Assembly (NCBI RefSeq): GCF_015706575.1
Contig: NW_024037047.1
Location: 3,104,632-3,168,631, forward strand
From: Patiria miniata
Taxonomy: Eukaryota > Echinodermata > Asteroidea > Valvatida > Asterinidae
DNA length: 64,000 nucleotides
Direction of reading: 5' to 3'
In this document: positions 22,211 through 34,829 of the stretch, one piece after another
Layout: each line of letters opens with the position of its first letter
Position numbering within the stretch: position 1 is the first letter of the stretch
The notes under the pieces: model-generated
What the model was told of the DNA's origin: nothing
Database searches by the model: none
What the model saw: the letters and a program-made list of their open reading frames with translations, nothing else
Program-made: the position numbers and the translations under genes

Positions 22211-24879
22211 GTCATATCGGGACACGCCGAACAGCCGAACCGACATTTTTTCCATGCACGTTGGCCCAGATGTCTTTTCTTTTTCCACATACGTTTTCCT
22301 ACATACCGATAGTCCGTGTACATCAAAAGCAGTTGGTCAATCTGTCATCAAGGAGTCCCAAGAGTGCGAGGAGTGCAATGTTGTCCGGGGTTAGGGACAA
22401 GTTTCACTCACTATGGGCACTTCTTTGTACAGACCCCTTGCATCTAACGTCACATCTGATGAATGGTGTTTGTTCTTTTGTGTTACGCATGAGCACACAC
22501 TTTGCTTTTTTAAAGCATTATCTCACCTCCAGTTGTTGGATTCAACAACCCTCCCCGTGGGGTTTACGTTTTGTCTTCATACTGCCTGTCTAGGCCAGGG
22601 TCTGCTCGTTCCGCACCGAGCGTTCCTGAACACTCCCGGTTAAATGTCATCATGATGTCGTACAATGCGCGAATCGAAAGACTGTGTGGCGCGCCACTCC
22701 TCACACGGACAGTAGGTGGCCGTTGACTCTTAAGGAGTACTTCTGCCTTTTGACAGTTTTGTTTTCAGACTTTCTGTGTGCTTACACGCCTAGTTAACCG
22801 GAGTGCACCAGGAGGTTTGTGGTCAGAGTTGTCCTTCTCCTAGTCAGTGTTGACAAAACTCGTGTAAACACACGCCATTGTAATTGTTTAAATGTTCATC
22901 CCAAGCTACAATACCAATTTATTTTGGCTAATTTTGCTAATTTTCTTTTTTCACAAAACTATGGTCGCTTATATCTTTACTATTAATTCTGTGTAGTACT
23001 CTAATCATAACTCTTAAGTTTTACAAATTGCTTTTGGAGGATTTTTGAGCTATTTTAATGTTCCAGGAGTCTGATATAACCTCAGTCGAAACAAAAAATT
23101 AAAAAAAATATTAAACACAGTCATTTTGAAGGCCCGTCTTTTAAAAAAGGGGATTTTATAAATCATGTTGTTTGCCTTACCAGGGTGGTTAATAAAGATT
23201 TTGTGTACTTCAGTTGTTGACAGTTGTTGAAAAAAGTATTCTGTGTAATTTGTTTTGTTCCAAACAGTTAGAATACACATTAAACTGCTTTTGTTTTTAC
23301 CAAACAGGTTTTATGGTGTTTCAATGGTGGTATTCTTTAAACGGATTGATCAATTTCAGTATTTTTTTTTTCATCTCAAAGTGGCTTTCCGGTCATTATT
23401 ATGTTTAGTGCTACATTTTGTTTTATATATGAAATATATTGTTTGAGGTTTGGGTTCCGCTTTTTTACTCACCCTGTATTTGACTCGCTTGTAATCTACA
23501 TTATTCAGTTTTAAACCGTGCATTCTAAATGTGCTTCTTCTGATTAGAGGGTAATATTTGCGTAGTTGCTTAGTTCAGTCACGGACCGCGCTTTCATTCG
23601 ATTCATTCCTTATTAATAACAATTTTATTCACTGTTGTTTATTACTCATTTCATTTGAACTGTTTATCTGCATTCGATTTTAATATATCGTGATATTAAA
23701 TACTTAATGTAAAAAGTCTGTATTATTTGCAAGTGTAAAATGATTGAATGAATCATTGGTAATTATGAAATTATGAATGAAACATTGCTAATTATTACCT
23801 GAAAGGTGGAAGTTTGATTGGTCACCGAATGATGACTTGATGTTTGGCGTGTTTTTCAATTGCAATTTCTAGTACATATTTTACGGTTCGCCAACACTTT
23901 TTAGTGGAGATTTTTTTTTTAAATGTACATTCAACACAATGAGTATTCATGTTATTTTAAAGAATGGAAATTTGTTATTTAAAGGTAAAATATGTTAGCA
24001 CATTCAATTAATTCGATGTGATTAGGTCAAAGCATGTTGTATATAATGCAAATGTCAGATTTCAATCGATATAGACTTATATTTACAATCATAAAACACT
24101 GAGTACAATCATATAAAATGTCACTTGCTTTTTACGAAATTTCGAACATATTAAGCCTATTGTGCCGTTGGTAGTTGTAAATGAAGAATTACAGAATAGT
24201 TTTCATAGTTTCCATGAAACGTGTCCCAAATAACAAAGCAACAGCAGGTTCATAATAATGTTACTACCGTGGGCAAGTTTTAAGAGATATGAAATTAAAT
24301 TAAACATGACTTGTATGCATGTGATTATTATTTGAAATGTTCAGGTTCAGATCCATTGGCTGCCTTATTTGTAGTCAAAATTTTGTTTCTAATATATGAA
24401 TAAATTACATTGGTAGTTATCTTTAAAAAATGTACATGTCCATTTCTTCCAGTTCATTTACAAAATATTTGTTTCGACTGACAAGCATTAAGTCACATGA
24501 GCGGCTGGAATTAAGTTCACTGCGGTTACGTAAGCGCTGACTGATATTAGTCACATCGCTGTCCGGTCCATGTGCGCCCTCACCGAAGTGGCGTCCACCC
24601 AGAGGCGTAACCATGGTAACAAACTAGGGGTGCACCAATTTTGTTTTAAGGGGGCACCGGAGGTAACTAATCAATATGTTGTTCTTGTGCAATTCACGAT
24701 ATAACATGATGTGAGGAGGAGGGCATATAGGGGCGGACTTTTAGTTGGCGGGTGGGGGGGGGGGGCTGTACGTACATGTTTCCTCCCCGTTGTAACGTCA
24801 CTGCTTCCACCTCTGGTATCTCACTAGAGAATATTAATCTCTTAAGACCAAAATATAGATAACTGGAGCCCCAAAAAAA
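22211..24879. other. Noncoding intergenic stretch
   Basis: Mostly AT-rich, with no supported exon, RNA gene or complete mobile element. A GC-richer part at about 22230-22860 may be old repeat sequence that I do not recognise. Confidence 0.5.
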
Positions 24880-24881
24880 TA

Positions 24882-25208
24882 AGTCGGTCTCTGGTCAGAG
24901 CACGCGTCGATTTTAATCATGCGCGTCGATCTTTTTTTTTTCCAAAATGTTCCGCGGTAGCTCCAACAGCGCCCTCTATTTCCGCACCTCCTCAATTTTT
25001 TTTTTACCAAAGAGCACCAAGGAATGGGAAATTGCACCAATGCAAATGATCGAAAGCACCAAGGCAAATTATGGAGGACACCAATGTACATGAGGACACC
25101 AAAAAAGCAAAATAATACCCCACCTTGTCCGTACAATCCAAGCTTGAAAAAAAAAAGCCGCATGGCCGCGTCAATTCCGGAACTTTGGTCTGACCAGAGA
25201 CCGAATAT
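24882..25208. mobile_element. Small inverted-repeat (MITE-like) element
   Basis: CGGTCTCTGGTCAGA (from about 24885) is repeated in inverted form at about 25190-25204, with no coding sequence between. The interior repeats CACCAA(G/T)G-type phrases. No convincing target duplication was found, so the class is open. Confidence 0.4.
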
Positions 25209-26385
25209 TTTAATTTTTTTTGCCTAAAAAACATTCACATTATTCCGCTAACAATACAGTTACTAGAGAGATCCCATTGTAACGATGTCACAATAAGAAA
25301 TGGGTCATTAATGACCTCGAACAAAGTAAGATCTACTTTTTGATAACATGGATATAGGCAGTGTCCATAAGAATTGTGTAAAACAAGCACCTGCTCATTA
25401 TAATAGTTACAAAAAGTGTTTTGAAAAAGGCATCTCTAATGAAATTTGTAGAACACTCAAGATTCAACATAAATATCGGGCTGTTTTACTTAAAGAAATA
25501 TTCACATCACTCATCATAATATTATTTATTATTATAAACAATAATACATAAAGCGTGTACTATTCTTGTTCTGCTTCTCGCTACAATTACGGTAGCCACG
25601 GTGCCCGTGCCGTAAAAGACCGCCTCGCTTGCGATCCCACTCATTTGACATTGCTCACTTGGGGAATTTCCCTAAGGTGTGCTAGTCTCCTAACCAGCCT
25701 ACATATTTTAAGGAACACTTTTGCTACAGTACTTCGCCCAAGGTTGCATCTTGCATCGTTTTTTTTCAGCGAGTCTTCCGGCCTTTACAACTCCTTTTGG
25801 CATTATAGTTTGCACTGGATTAAATAACTTTCCTGTTTTAAAATGGGTCATTATCATTACACACTTGACATAGGGGTCACAAGTTTCATGAGGCTATGAT
25901 CAAGCCGACTCCAAGAACTTCGCTGAACGCCAAACCGCCACGTTCGTTTTGGACATGCACAAAACAAACACCGCGCCTCGGCGTTTTGAGCAGAACATGG
26001 TAAAGACTCTGCGCGAACTCATCGCAAACGGCCATGACGTACTGGCAACGCGCAGAAAGACGGGAGCGACGTCTGACGTCACATGTACGCACAAGGTCGC
26101 ATCAAGCGCACGATAAGGACTCCAGGGACGTCGTAAAAAACTTGTTGGACGCCATGAGGACGCAGCGAGGCCGCAGAGGGCGCTGCACATATTTCTAATT
26201 GGTCTTCAATGGAACTCATAAAGAACGCCACACGGACGTCCTAGACTTCCCGTTGACTTCACAGAGACGTATCTTGATCTCTGACGGATGTCTTGCAAGC
26301 CACTGGCCATTTTATTACCTTTTGAAGAATTTCAACAACGCAATACGAACCCATGCATGGACGTGACAGTGTGACAGTGTCTTTA
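25209..26385. other. Noncoding intergenic stretch with one GC-rich patch
   Basis: Nothing identified. At about 25898-26115 the + strand has a 70-codon stop-free stretch with balanced composition and several GACGTC motifs, but no known domain, no start context and no homologous neighbour, so I do not call it a gene. Confidence 0.4.
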
Positions 26386-26700
26386 TAGTGGAGCTGCTAA
26401 GCGAAAAATTGTGCACTTTGTGGTAAAAGCATGAAATTTGGCATGTGGGGTCAAAATGGGCTGGGAATCATTTTAAGATCGGGAGCCATCCTGGATCTTG
26501 CCCATTTTGGGGGCGGGGCTTGTTTTTTTGAAAAAGGGGGTGCAAAAAATTAAAACTCACACAAAGTGTATTTAACATCCATTTCCCTTGTTTTTCTATG
26601 GTTTGACATAAACTTAAACATAAAATAAGACATTCTAGCATTTTAACACTGTTATTTTAGCACACATTTTGTGGGCGTGGCCTACATTTTAAAAGAGGTG
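26386..26700 (+). repeat. Left terminal inverted repeat of the Academ-like element
   Basis: Matches 34830-35144 in inverted orientation, apart from a short deletion near the tip (about 26401-26409). A second, more diverged copy of the same unit follows at about 26740-26960 (phrases such as GGTGGTAAAATC and GGAAATGGGCTG), so the end is internally duplicated. Confidence 0.85.
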
Positions 26701-27463
26701 GTATATATTAGCAATTTGGTTTCAATATGAGAAATACCATTCAGTTTGGTGGTAAAATCTTGAAAATTGGCATGTCTAGTGGAAATGGGCTGAAAAAAAT
26801 GTTAAGAGGTGGACCCATTTTGGATTTTGCCCATTTAATGTCAATTTCCCTTTGTTCTTTATGCTTTGAAATAAACTTAGACATGAGAACAAGCATTCCA
26901 ACATTAAAACACTTTTTATTTTCATCCTTTATATATAAAGGAGGCTTATATTTGCCAAAGAAGGGTATAAAATTGGAGCTTTCTGATTCATTTGAGGCAT
27001 GCGCAAAATTTGCATTTTTGTGATACAAACACAAAACTGCAACATAAATTGTAAACGCAATTGTAAAAAGAGCGACCTACCCTTACAGGTGGAGCTAAGT
27101 GGGGTTGAATATTTGTAAATGTTCTTTACTGAATGCAGCTAAAATCTAGAGTCCTCAAAAATGTTTCATACCTAGGGCTACCGGTATGTGTACAAATAAA
27201 GGTATTACATCTCTGTGAGAGACGTGGTTTATTTTTAAATGTTATAGGCTAAGGTTCAGCCTACGTTTGGTGAGTATCATTTGAAGAAAATGATTTAAGT
27301 AATGTCACAGAGACAAGGTACCCAACCCCCCCCCCTGAATTTTGTTTATTTTTACTACTCCTCACAAGCCCCCTGAGCAGGCACTCAACTTTTGCTGCGT
27401 ATAATTTGAAGAAAAGGATTTCAGTAATATCACAGAGACAAGTTACCTCACCCAGCATTTTGC

Positions 27464-29944
27464 CTATTCTTCCTTCTCCTGATGACAGTCCCCCGAGCAG
27501 GCACACAACAAAGTACACCTCAGTCCAGCTTTCCCACACTTGCAGCGTCCTCTACATGGCTTCTTGCAGCTGCAGTGCAATAGTTCAGAGCAGATCTTTG
27601 ATGCTTCTGGCAGAGTGGTCCAGAATGGTTGCCACATTCCAGACACTTCAGTCCATCCCCAGTCAGAAGGACTCGGCAGCTGTGGGTTGGGATGCAGGCA
27701 CAAATTCCAACAGTTACTTTGGAGACAGGTGCGTTTGATGTGCTGCTCAAGTGAAGCAAATGTCGGTGGGATGTTCTCTAGTGATCGAGACTTTTTGGCA
27801 AATAGATGTTTTCTGGAAGCATTGACATCATCCTCTTCACTCGTTTTACAATACAGGAGTACCACAAAGCGTTGCACCAACCTAAGTGATTTGTGGCTTA
27901 GGGTATCAGGCATGCCTAACATCTCCTCAAATGCCTCTGTGACCTCTGGGTAGACATTCCAAATATCCCATGCTGTCTTCTTCCCTATTCCTGTAAATGA
28001 AGAGACATTATCGCAGCCGGTAAAAGCATGGAATACTGGGAGTACAGCTGATTTTCTTGGACCAATTGATGCTGCAATGCTGTGAACCGGCACAAATCGG
28101 AAGTTGTTTCCTGCACCAAATGCCACCCAGAACTCGTCAGGTTTTATCTTATCCATTACTGCTATTGCCAGCACAACCACATCTGTGTCAACTGTACGAA
28201 CCAGGAGCTTTCTGAGTCCTTTTCTCACAGAATCTGCTGCATGTAACATCATGCGGGAATCAGCTTCTTCATGAGAGCAAGGGGTAAGCATGCTAACATC
28301 AAGCACGGATGGAGAGCACATTACATGTTCTTGTTGTGTGGCATATATTTCCTTGCCCTGGATCTCCAATGCAGTGACTTGCATTGTCAAAAAGCTGAAG
28401 AGTTCTGTCTTGTTCTCATCAACACTCAGAAAGTCTTTCCAGTTTTTTGGTATTCTTGATGTTTCGACCACACGTCTGCGGATTCCCTTTCCTCTCTTTT
28501 GCCTCGTTGTAGCTTTTAGACTGTCTTTACGGTACACATCCCATACAATATCCAGCCTCATGGTGCTCTCCAGGTGCCTCAGAACATATGGAAAAAACAC
28601 CTGCTGTGCATACTCCAGGAAAGTCTTTACTGTTTTAGGCACCAGCAACTGCACTACAGCTGCACCATCAAGGATTACCGCATCGACTACTCCTGACTCA
28701 CTGCATGTAGCTACACCTGCTTCCAAACAGGACATCAGCTTTGCCTTTGTACCAAGTCGCTGTTGTCCTCTGTGCGACAGTGAAGGTGGCCATGCTTGGT
28801 TTTCGTGGGCAAAGAATTGGTCTAAATCACCATCCCTAGCTTGACATGCAACATACAGTCTTGAGAACAGGTTGCAATCATTTTTCAGTGACTGCATTTG
28901 AAACTTATGTCCTGATGATTTTTTTACAGGTGGACTGCTAAATCGTGGCAACTTGTTCTTGGCCAATTTGTCGGTTACTGGCTTTGTGCACTTCACAAGT
29001 CTCTCCTCGACGAATGAATTGTACTGCTCTCTTCCAATTCCTTCAACATTTCTAACAGTTGCCACTACTGAATCGTCCATGATGTCTTTTGTCTCCAAAA
29101 CAAGTAGATCCTTACTCGTCTCCAAAAAAGGATTGCCAAACTCCTCCATCACGGTTTTCAAAGACTGGACGTCCTTCAAGAAGCGTTGTTGAAATGACGC
29201 AAACTGCTCATGATGATCATCACTTTCATTTGACTCTTTAGATGTAGACAAGCCATCTTCCTCAAACTCCAATAACACCCTTGCCACCTCAGGACCTGCA
29301 ACCATCCATCGCCGTAGTGCACCTGGATTCTCTGTAAGGCCGACAGCACCACCTGAACCTTTAACAAGAGCGTTGTTTTGCTCATGACATTGGTCAATTG
29401 CCATTGCAGAGAACTTGTTTCCTGATTTGTGAACGACAAACTTTCCAGCACGAAATTCTGCAGCGATACTAGGATGCTTTTGCTCCAATACCATCATGTC
29501 ACGGATGTGGACAGAAAGCCAGCGAGAGTAATTCGTGTGATCAAGAGCGAAAAACCAGGGCATGAGCTGGATTAGGGACTGGACGTACAAATCGAAATTT
29601 GTTTCACGGATGGAACGTACAAACATCAGCAGCTTGACCTCCAAGGACAGAACTTTCAGCCAGTAGTCAAATTGAGGACTCTTGCGTGCTTCCTGCATGC
29701 ACCACTCATCCAAGCTTAGAGCCTGCAAGGCACCTGTAGCACTGCAAACTGCTCCTTCCATGCACCTTCCACCATAAGCATCATTGAGGAGTGCATGTAG
29801 ACTTGCTGCAGTAACTTGATGTGCAAAACGAGTCTTTGTGACGTGGTGTGCCCGAATGAAAGAATCCGATGTGCCAGAGCTTGCAATATTAGCGTCTGTC
29901 AAGGCATTCGTCCAACCGCTATCTTCCAGCCACTCTCCAATGAG
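27464..29944 (-). CDS. Academ-like gene, last exon: nuclease core and CXC-like tail
   Basis: About 826 codons. The exon begins after ATAACAG with LIGEWLEDSG, upstream of the first in-frame ATG (29902), so that ATG is not the true start. A conserved segment around AVGLTENPGALRRWMVAG precedes the nuclease motifs. The final 35 residues are rich in Cys (CSCKKPCRGRCKCG), like tesmin/TSO1 CXC DNA-binding domains. The exon itself is intact. Confidence 0.7.
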   Translation of the reverse strand, partial: LIGEWLEDSGWTNALTDANIASSGTSDSFIRAHHVTKTRFAHQVTAASLHALLNDAYGGRCMEGAVCSATGALQALSLDEWCMQEARKSPQFDYWLKVLSLEVKLLMFVRSIRETNFDLYVQSLIQLMPWFFALDHTNYSRWLSVHIRDMMVLEQKHPSIAAEFRAGKFVVHKSGNKFSAMAIDQCHEQNNALVKGSGGAVGLTENPGALRRWMVAGPEVARVLLEFEEDGLSTSKESNESDDHHEQFASFQQRFLKDVQSLKTVMEEFGNPFLETSKDLLVLETKDIMDDSVVATVRNVEGIGREQYNSFVEERLVKCTKPVTDKLAKNKLPRFSSPPVKKSSGHKFQMQSLKNDCNLFSRLYVACQARDGDLDQFFAHENQAWPPSLSHRGQQRLGTKAKLMSCLEAGVATCSESGVVDAVILDGAAVVQLLVPKTVKTFLEYAQQVFFPYVLRHLESTMRLDIVWDVYRKDSLKATTRQKRGKGIRRRVVETSRIPKNWKDFLSVDENKTELFSFLTMQVTALEIQGKEIYATQQEHVMCSPSVLDVSMLTPCSHEEADSRMMLHAADSVRKGLRKLLVRTVDTDVVVLAIAVMDKIKPDEFWVAFGAGNNFRFVPVHSIAASIGPRKSAVLPVFHAFTGCDNVSSFTGIGKKTAWDIWNVYPEVTEAFEEMLGMPDTLSHKSLRLVQRFVVLLYCKTSEEDDVNASRKHLFAKKSRSLENIPPTFASLEQHIKRTCLQSNCWNLCLHPNPQLPSPSDWGWTEVSGMWQPFWTTLPEASKICSELLHCSCKKPCRGRCKCGKAGLRCTLLCACSGDCHQEKEE

Positions 29945-30475
29945 CTGTTATAAAACAAATTAAAAATGGAAAATGTTAAAGCAAGCCTTGATTGTATAAC
30001 CCTTGAATGAATCCTAGGCGTCCCCCTTCTTTTTTCCAATGAAATAAATGTTATGAAAAAAAAGAATATTTGAATGGACACATAATGTTCAATGTGGAAA
30101 TCATCATAAATCATTAGCAATGACACCCATTTGGAAATTGTGAAAACTAATTTACTTCGTGAGGCTTAGTGCAAAATCTCTTCCCCAGAAAATCTGGATC
30201 TGCCACTATTATGAAGAGACCAGAACGATCCTTGATTTCATTTGAATTTTATTCACAAAGTAAGAATTTATAATTAACAAAACAAGACAAAAACATTGCC
30301 TTATAATCAGTAGCCTAACTACTGTCTAAATTGCAGGTGTCACTTTGGACTCATTTTAGGTTTCAAATTATAAAAAGCAAAACAAAAATATTTGTGTCGT
30401 CTCCAAATTGTGCGGGATACAGGCCACCCTCTTTTGCTCTTTAGTGATACTACTGGTTTTGAATTTTTAACTTAC
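29945..30475 (-). other. Intron of the Academ-like gene
   Basis: 531 bp, phase 0, donor AAG|GTAAGT and acceptor AACAG|CTC. No coding content; AT-rich. Confidence 0.7.
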
Positions 30476-32356
30476 CTTGAGGATTGCCATCTCAATATGG
30501 AGACCTCCCAGCATCATAACAATGGAGTCCTCTCCATGCGTTGTAGGCCAGGACCACTGCACTTGCTTGGCAAGGGCAAACAAAGGTTGATCTGCCGTAA
30601 GAATGGGTACTTGGCCTGGGTTTAGATGCCGAACAGCAGCACTAACAACATTCATTGAATGCTTGATCATCCCAACAGAATGGGCGCTATCTGGGAAGAG
30701 TGGCATTAAGGCGTTGATTGCTGGAGGGGGGGTTAATTCTTGCTGTCTGCTTGCATGGTACGCTGCCCATGATAGCCATGGTGTATCACCATCAACACCT
30801 TTCGTCAAGGCTCTTTGTACCGTTTCCATCCACTGTTTTTCGTCTGAAGTTGCCTTATTCACTGCCTGAAGGTGATCGGGCCGTACATACTCGTACCCAG
30901 CAACTTCTGGTGCAATGAATTCCTTTGTCTTCAAAGCAGCTGGTGGTACAGACGAGTAGAAGGTTGTTAGGGAGACAACTGCTTTGGTAGTGCTTGTGGT
31001 TTCTTTGCTGATCAGAAGAAGACTACGGTCAACGCCAGTATAGGCATGTGATGGATGCTGCATGAGAGAAATGCCTGTGCCGTGGAACGAATCTTGAGCT
31101 GTCATGGAGCTAGGATTATGGTCAATATTATCAACTGCTGCTGTGGTGAAAAGTCCATGACGCATTTTGGGTGGGCACACAACGTTATCGGCTTCAAATT
31201 GCTTGCAAACTCCATTTGCCAAGTCTGATGAAAGCTGCAGAAGCCTGTCATAGGAAACACACATTCCCAAACTGTAGAATGTGTCCACTAGGTTTCTTTT
31301 TCTTGTTTCACCATGCAACTTTAATGCGATGTACAATGTCAAGGGTGTTTCCCTCTCCCGTCTATGGCGCAAGTTGACGTCTGTTTTCTCTTGAGGTTTT
31401 GGTGCTCTTCTGACACTGTTAAACATCAAAAGTTGGGATATTGATAAGGCAGACGGTGTTCTTGAGGAGTTACCAGATGCCAGTTTTGACTGTTGCTCAA
31501 TATTGGGCCCTTCCTGTATCATTCTCACCAAAGCCAATAAAGAGGGAGGAACAGAATTTTGCTGACTTCCTCTTTGAAATGATCCAGTGAACGATAGTTG
31601 ATTCGTGAACATTTCACGACGTACAACTGATGCGGCTTTGGCCAAGTACATGGCATCATTGTCACAGTCACATGCCTTCTTCAAAGCAGCACCAAGAAAA
31701 TGGTCACTTGTCAAGAGAACATCACGACCCTCTGTGTGAGCTGTGAGATGAGGAATGACTGCCAGTAGGCGATTTTTCAGCCTGCTACTGTGGACTTTTG
31801 TGCCACTTGATGCACCCAACTGTTCAAGTCGCTCTTGGTACAAGGCAACAAGATGCGATAATTTGAAGACAGGAGATGCATCTGCTTCCTTGAGGAAATC
31901 TTCAATGTAAGCAACAAGTTCTGCCAATGCAATACCATGGAGATGAGCATCAGGTTCCACAGTTTGCTCACACTTATTTACTCTGGATACCTTGTTGTAC
32001 AAGCTTACCAAACACTTGGCATGATATCTTGCTCCAATAGCTATCATATCTCCAGTAGCCAACTTGTGAAGAAGCCTGGTATCTTGTAGTTCAAGGGCAC
32101 ATTTTCGAACCCTTGAATCCAAATCGAACGTGGAAGCTTGATGGAGATTTATTTTTCCAGCTGGTTCTTCGCAGAAAAAAACACACTGACTCGTACTCCA
32201 ATTGCCTCCCACCACTTGCCCGCCGGGTTGTTGGCCGAGGATCAGATACATTTTCTTCTGAGGATCTCGTTTTGAAGGCTCGCTCCAACTTTATTTTACC
32301 AAATTTCAGCAAACAACTTTTGTGCCATACTGCAGAATTCATTGAGAGAGTTGCCT
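30476..32356 (-). CDS. Academ-like gene, middle region
   Basis: Open from 32251 to the donor at 30476 (about 592 codons), with a preceding 32342-32175 segment in another frame (WHKSCLLKF and following). It includes LLHKLATGDMIAIGARYHAKC, after a CFFCEEP motif that becomes readable only on the downstream side of the 7-A run. No enzyme motif is recognised here; it is probably the DNA-binding and transposition half. Confidence 0.6.
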
Positions 32357-32614
32357 CTATGCCTGGGCCTTCGTCAAGCCTTCCGTATCTATGTCCATAG
32401 GCATACAGTTTAACTCCTGGAATGTTGAAAGTTTGTGGGTGAAAGATGTGTATCCGAGGCCCTCGGTTTCTTTCTTAGTAGATTTTGCCGGACACTGCAA
32501 TGTTTCCTCACTGTCACGTTGACATAAAGCACAAAGTTCCCAGTTTGTTGAAGCTTTTTGCAATTTAGATGTGCTGGGTTGATTTTCATCAACCAGTACA
32601 AGACGTTTGGGCAT
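32357..32614 (-). CDS. Academ-like gene, N-terminal segment
   Basis: 85 codons from ATG 32614 (MPKRLVLVDENQ). It contains CALCQRD plus a later Cys, a small zinc-finger-like motif. The homologous continuation (RLDEGPGIEATL) is in a different frame, which locates the frameshift near 32379-32390. Confidence 0.55.
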   Translation of the reverse strand: MPKRLVLVDENQPSTSKLQKASTNWELCALCQRDSEETLQCPAKSTKKETEGLGYTSFTHKLSTFQELNCMPMDIDTEGLTKAQA

Positions 32615-34829
32615 GGTTATTGGTTATAGACCACTACCGGCCATGCACTCTAGTATCAGATATACGCTTTCAAGTATACATGTAGTGGTTCCCCAAAGTA
32701 ATCAATGTTTCTATCACCACCATCAGCTAGGCAATCGGGATGCATAGGCTTGGCCTCCAAGAATAACATTGTTATCCCTGTGACTATGCTAGGCTGGGAT
32801 TACTGTAGTACTGGATGCACATTGTGAATGGGCGGTCTGAAATGTAATAAGAATACAGAAGACCATAGATTAAAAAAAATGGTTTTTACCTTATGGGGGG
32901 GGGGGGGCCTAAAACTTTCCAGGGCATTTCTAATCTACATTAGACTTCCAACTAATTTTAATGGACAAATCAAACAAAAAAGATCATGGGCAATTCCAGC
33001 ATTTTTTTCAAGACAATGAAATGTGACATGTCTGGCAGATCGATCCAGCAACTATTATATCTATTTAACAATTCAGAAAAATGATCCAAAACTCCTAGTC
33101 TGTAATATCCTTAACCACTACTGGATGGTGGATGTATAAGATATAATAGTTACATTTTCAGGTTAATTCACTGAGTTCTGAACAGCTCAGTCACAGATAT
33201 TATATAATGCTGAAAATGATCCCCTACACTCATGAGACAAATGTACAAGAATACAACAATGGAGGCTGCCATCTTGAATATTTTATCCCCTCAAAAAGGA
33301 AAAATACCCAAACTGGATGTTACTTACATCTATAAGAGCGGTAGATATTATCACTACCACCTACAGCTATTCCTCCAGCTAGGTGCATAGGCTAGTCTTC
33401 AATGAATACAATCTGATTCTGTGACTATTTTTTGATAGGCCTACCATGTGGTACTGGATACACGTGAATTGTTGTCTGGAAAACGAAACAAAAAATGATA
33501 CAGAAAACTTAAAAATCAAAAGTGGTTTCTTCATTCAATAGTTGCGCAACTAGCAGGAATTTTCTAATAAACACATAAACAAATAGTACAATCACTGTAC
33601 AGTCATTCTCAATCATTATTATTTATTAAAAAATAAAACTCAATTTTTCATTTAAGCTATGACTGTGAGAATGGATGCTATCATTTAGAATTTAAAGAAA
33701 TGGAAAACGCCCTTACATTTATAACATTAATTTTAATAGGGAGAGTACTCACGTCGTGGTGAGAGCTGTTATTATTATCACAAGAACCAGGGCTCCAGGC
33801 TGTATAGGCTAGGCTTCCAAGGAAAAATTATGACCGCCTTTCAACCTTTCTATATAATTAGGCCTGCTGCAGTATGGATGTCAACGTGATGGGCTGAGTA
33901 CAGAAACAATACAAATTACAGGGTGATTGTGTAGGCTCTGTATTTAGAATAAGAGAACAATAATCTCCTTTATCGTACTCACCAAACTAGTTAGCAAAAT
34001 CTAAACCAAAAGGAGAGCTGTCGATAGAGCGTAGAGTTTTTATTTTTGAGGATAATTTTTAAGTAAAACGACAAGAAAGACAGCAACATGTAATATAAAA
34101 GTAAAGATGACGATCATCGCGACAAACCGTTAATGAGCAAAACGGTGTTAATTCGCATAGCATCAACTGTAAGAATGTCACATTTGTAGATTCTGTTCAA
34201 CATTAGATTCTGTTAAACATTAAGAAGAAAGGTGTCTTTCAAATCCAGAGAAGTCTGTTGTTGGGTGCAGAAATCATTTTGGAATGGCATGCCGATGAAA
34301 ACACTCTTGACTTAAACTTGACCAAAACGAAAGAGGGGCCCGTGACTACGCAATCGTCATTACAAAAGAATTAGCCCTAGGCTAGGCCCTAGGCTAGGCC
34401 TAACTGTTAAAGTTAAATCTGCATTCCACTTTTTTACTGAACCATTCCTAAACCTTTCTAGATCCACAACAAATCAATAGTCGTTTACACTCATTCTGAT
34501 AAAAGAAAAATGAACTCAAACTATAATTTAAAGCAAACAAATTCATAAACTTACCTGAAAACAACACAGCAGAAAACACTCAAGGAGGCTGCCATGTTGG
34601 ATTGTAAAACAGAAAAGCGCCCTCAAGAGTTGGCTGCTACTACCATCATTACTATGATAATCATATCTTATCATAATTATATCATTGTTGGAGCATGAAT
34701 ACACTGAGATGAAGATTAGAAAACATCCATATTTGTCATATTTCTATACAGGATATGAACTCGATCTTAAATTCCAGCATTTCCTTTTTCCAAAATGTAA
34801 TCTTTGCCAGTCCTTCCCCGCCTTTTTAC
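32615..34829 (-). other. 5' noncoding region of the Academ-like element with diverged direct repeats
   Basis: No ORF. Three diverged copies of a roughly 140-bp unit occur at about 32710-32840, 33340-33490 and 33765-33910 (shared phrases: ATGCATAGGCT(T/A)G-like, TACTGGAT(G/A)CAC, GTCTG). AGGCCTAGGCTAGG-type short repeats lie near 34375-34402. Confidence 0.5.

Larger units (their letters stand above)
27464..32614 (-). pseudogene. Academ-like transposon protein (FEN1/XPG-like nuclease), two frameshifts
   Basis: Gene-level entry. The reading starts at ATG 32614, crosses a frame change near 32379-32390 and a second one in a run of seven A at 32175-32181, then is open to a donor at 30476. It is spliced across 29945-30475 in phase 0 and ends at the stop at 27464. 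The N-terminus has a small Cys motif (CALCQRD). The C-terminal exon has EADSRMMLH, TVDTDVVVLAI and GCDNVSSFTGIGKKTAW, which align in order with the acidic and helix-hairpin-helix motifs of FEN1/XPG nucleases, then a CXC-like Cys cluster. The two one-base shifts make it a pseudogene, unless the homopolymer shift is a sequencing error. Confidence 0.7.

Noticed and set aside
25898..26115. GC-rich, stop-free + strand stretch of about 70 codons
   Set aside because: No recognisable domain, start or splice context; repeated GACGTC motifs suggest non-coding composition.
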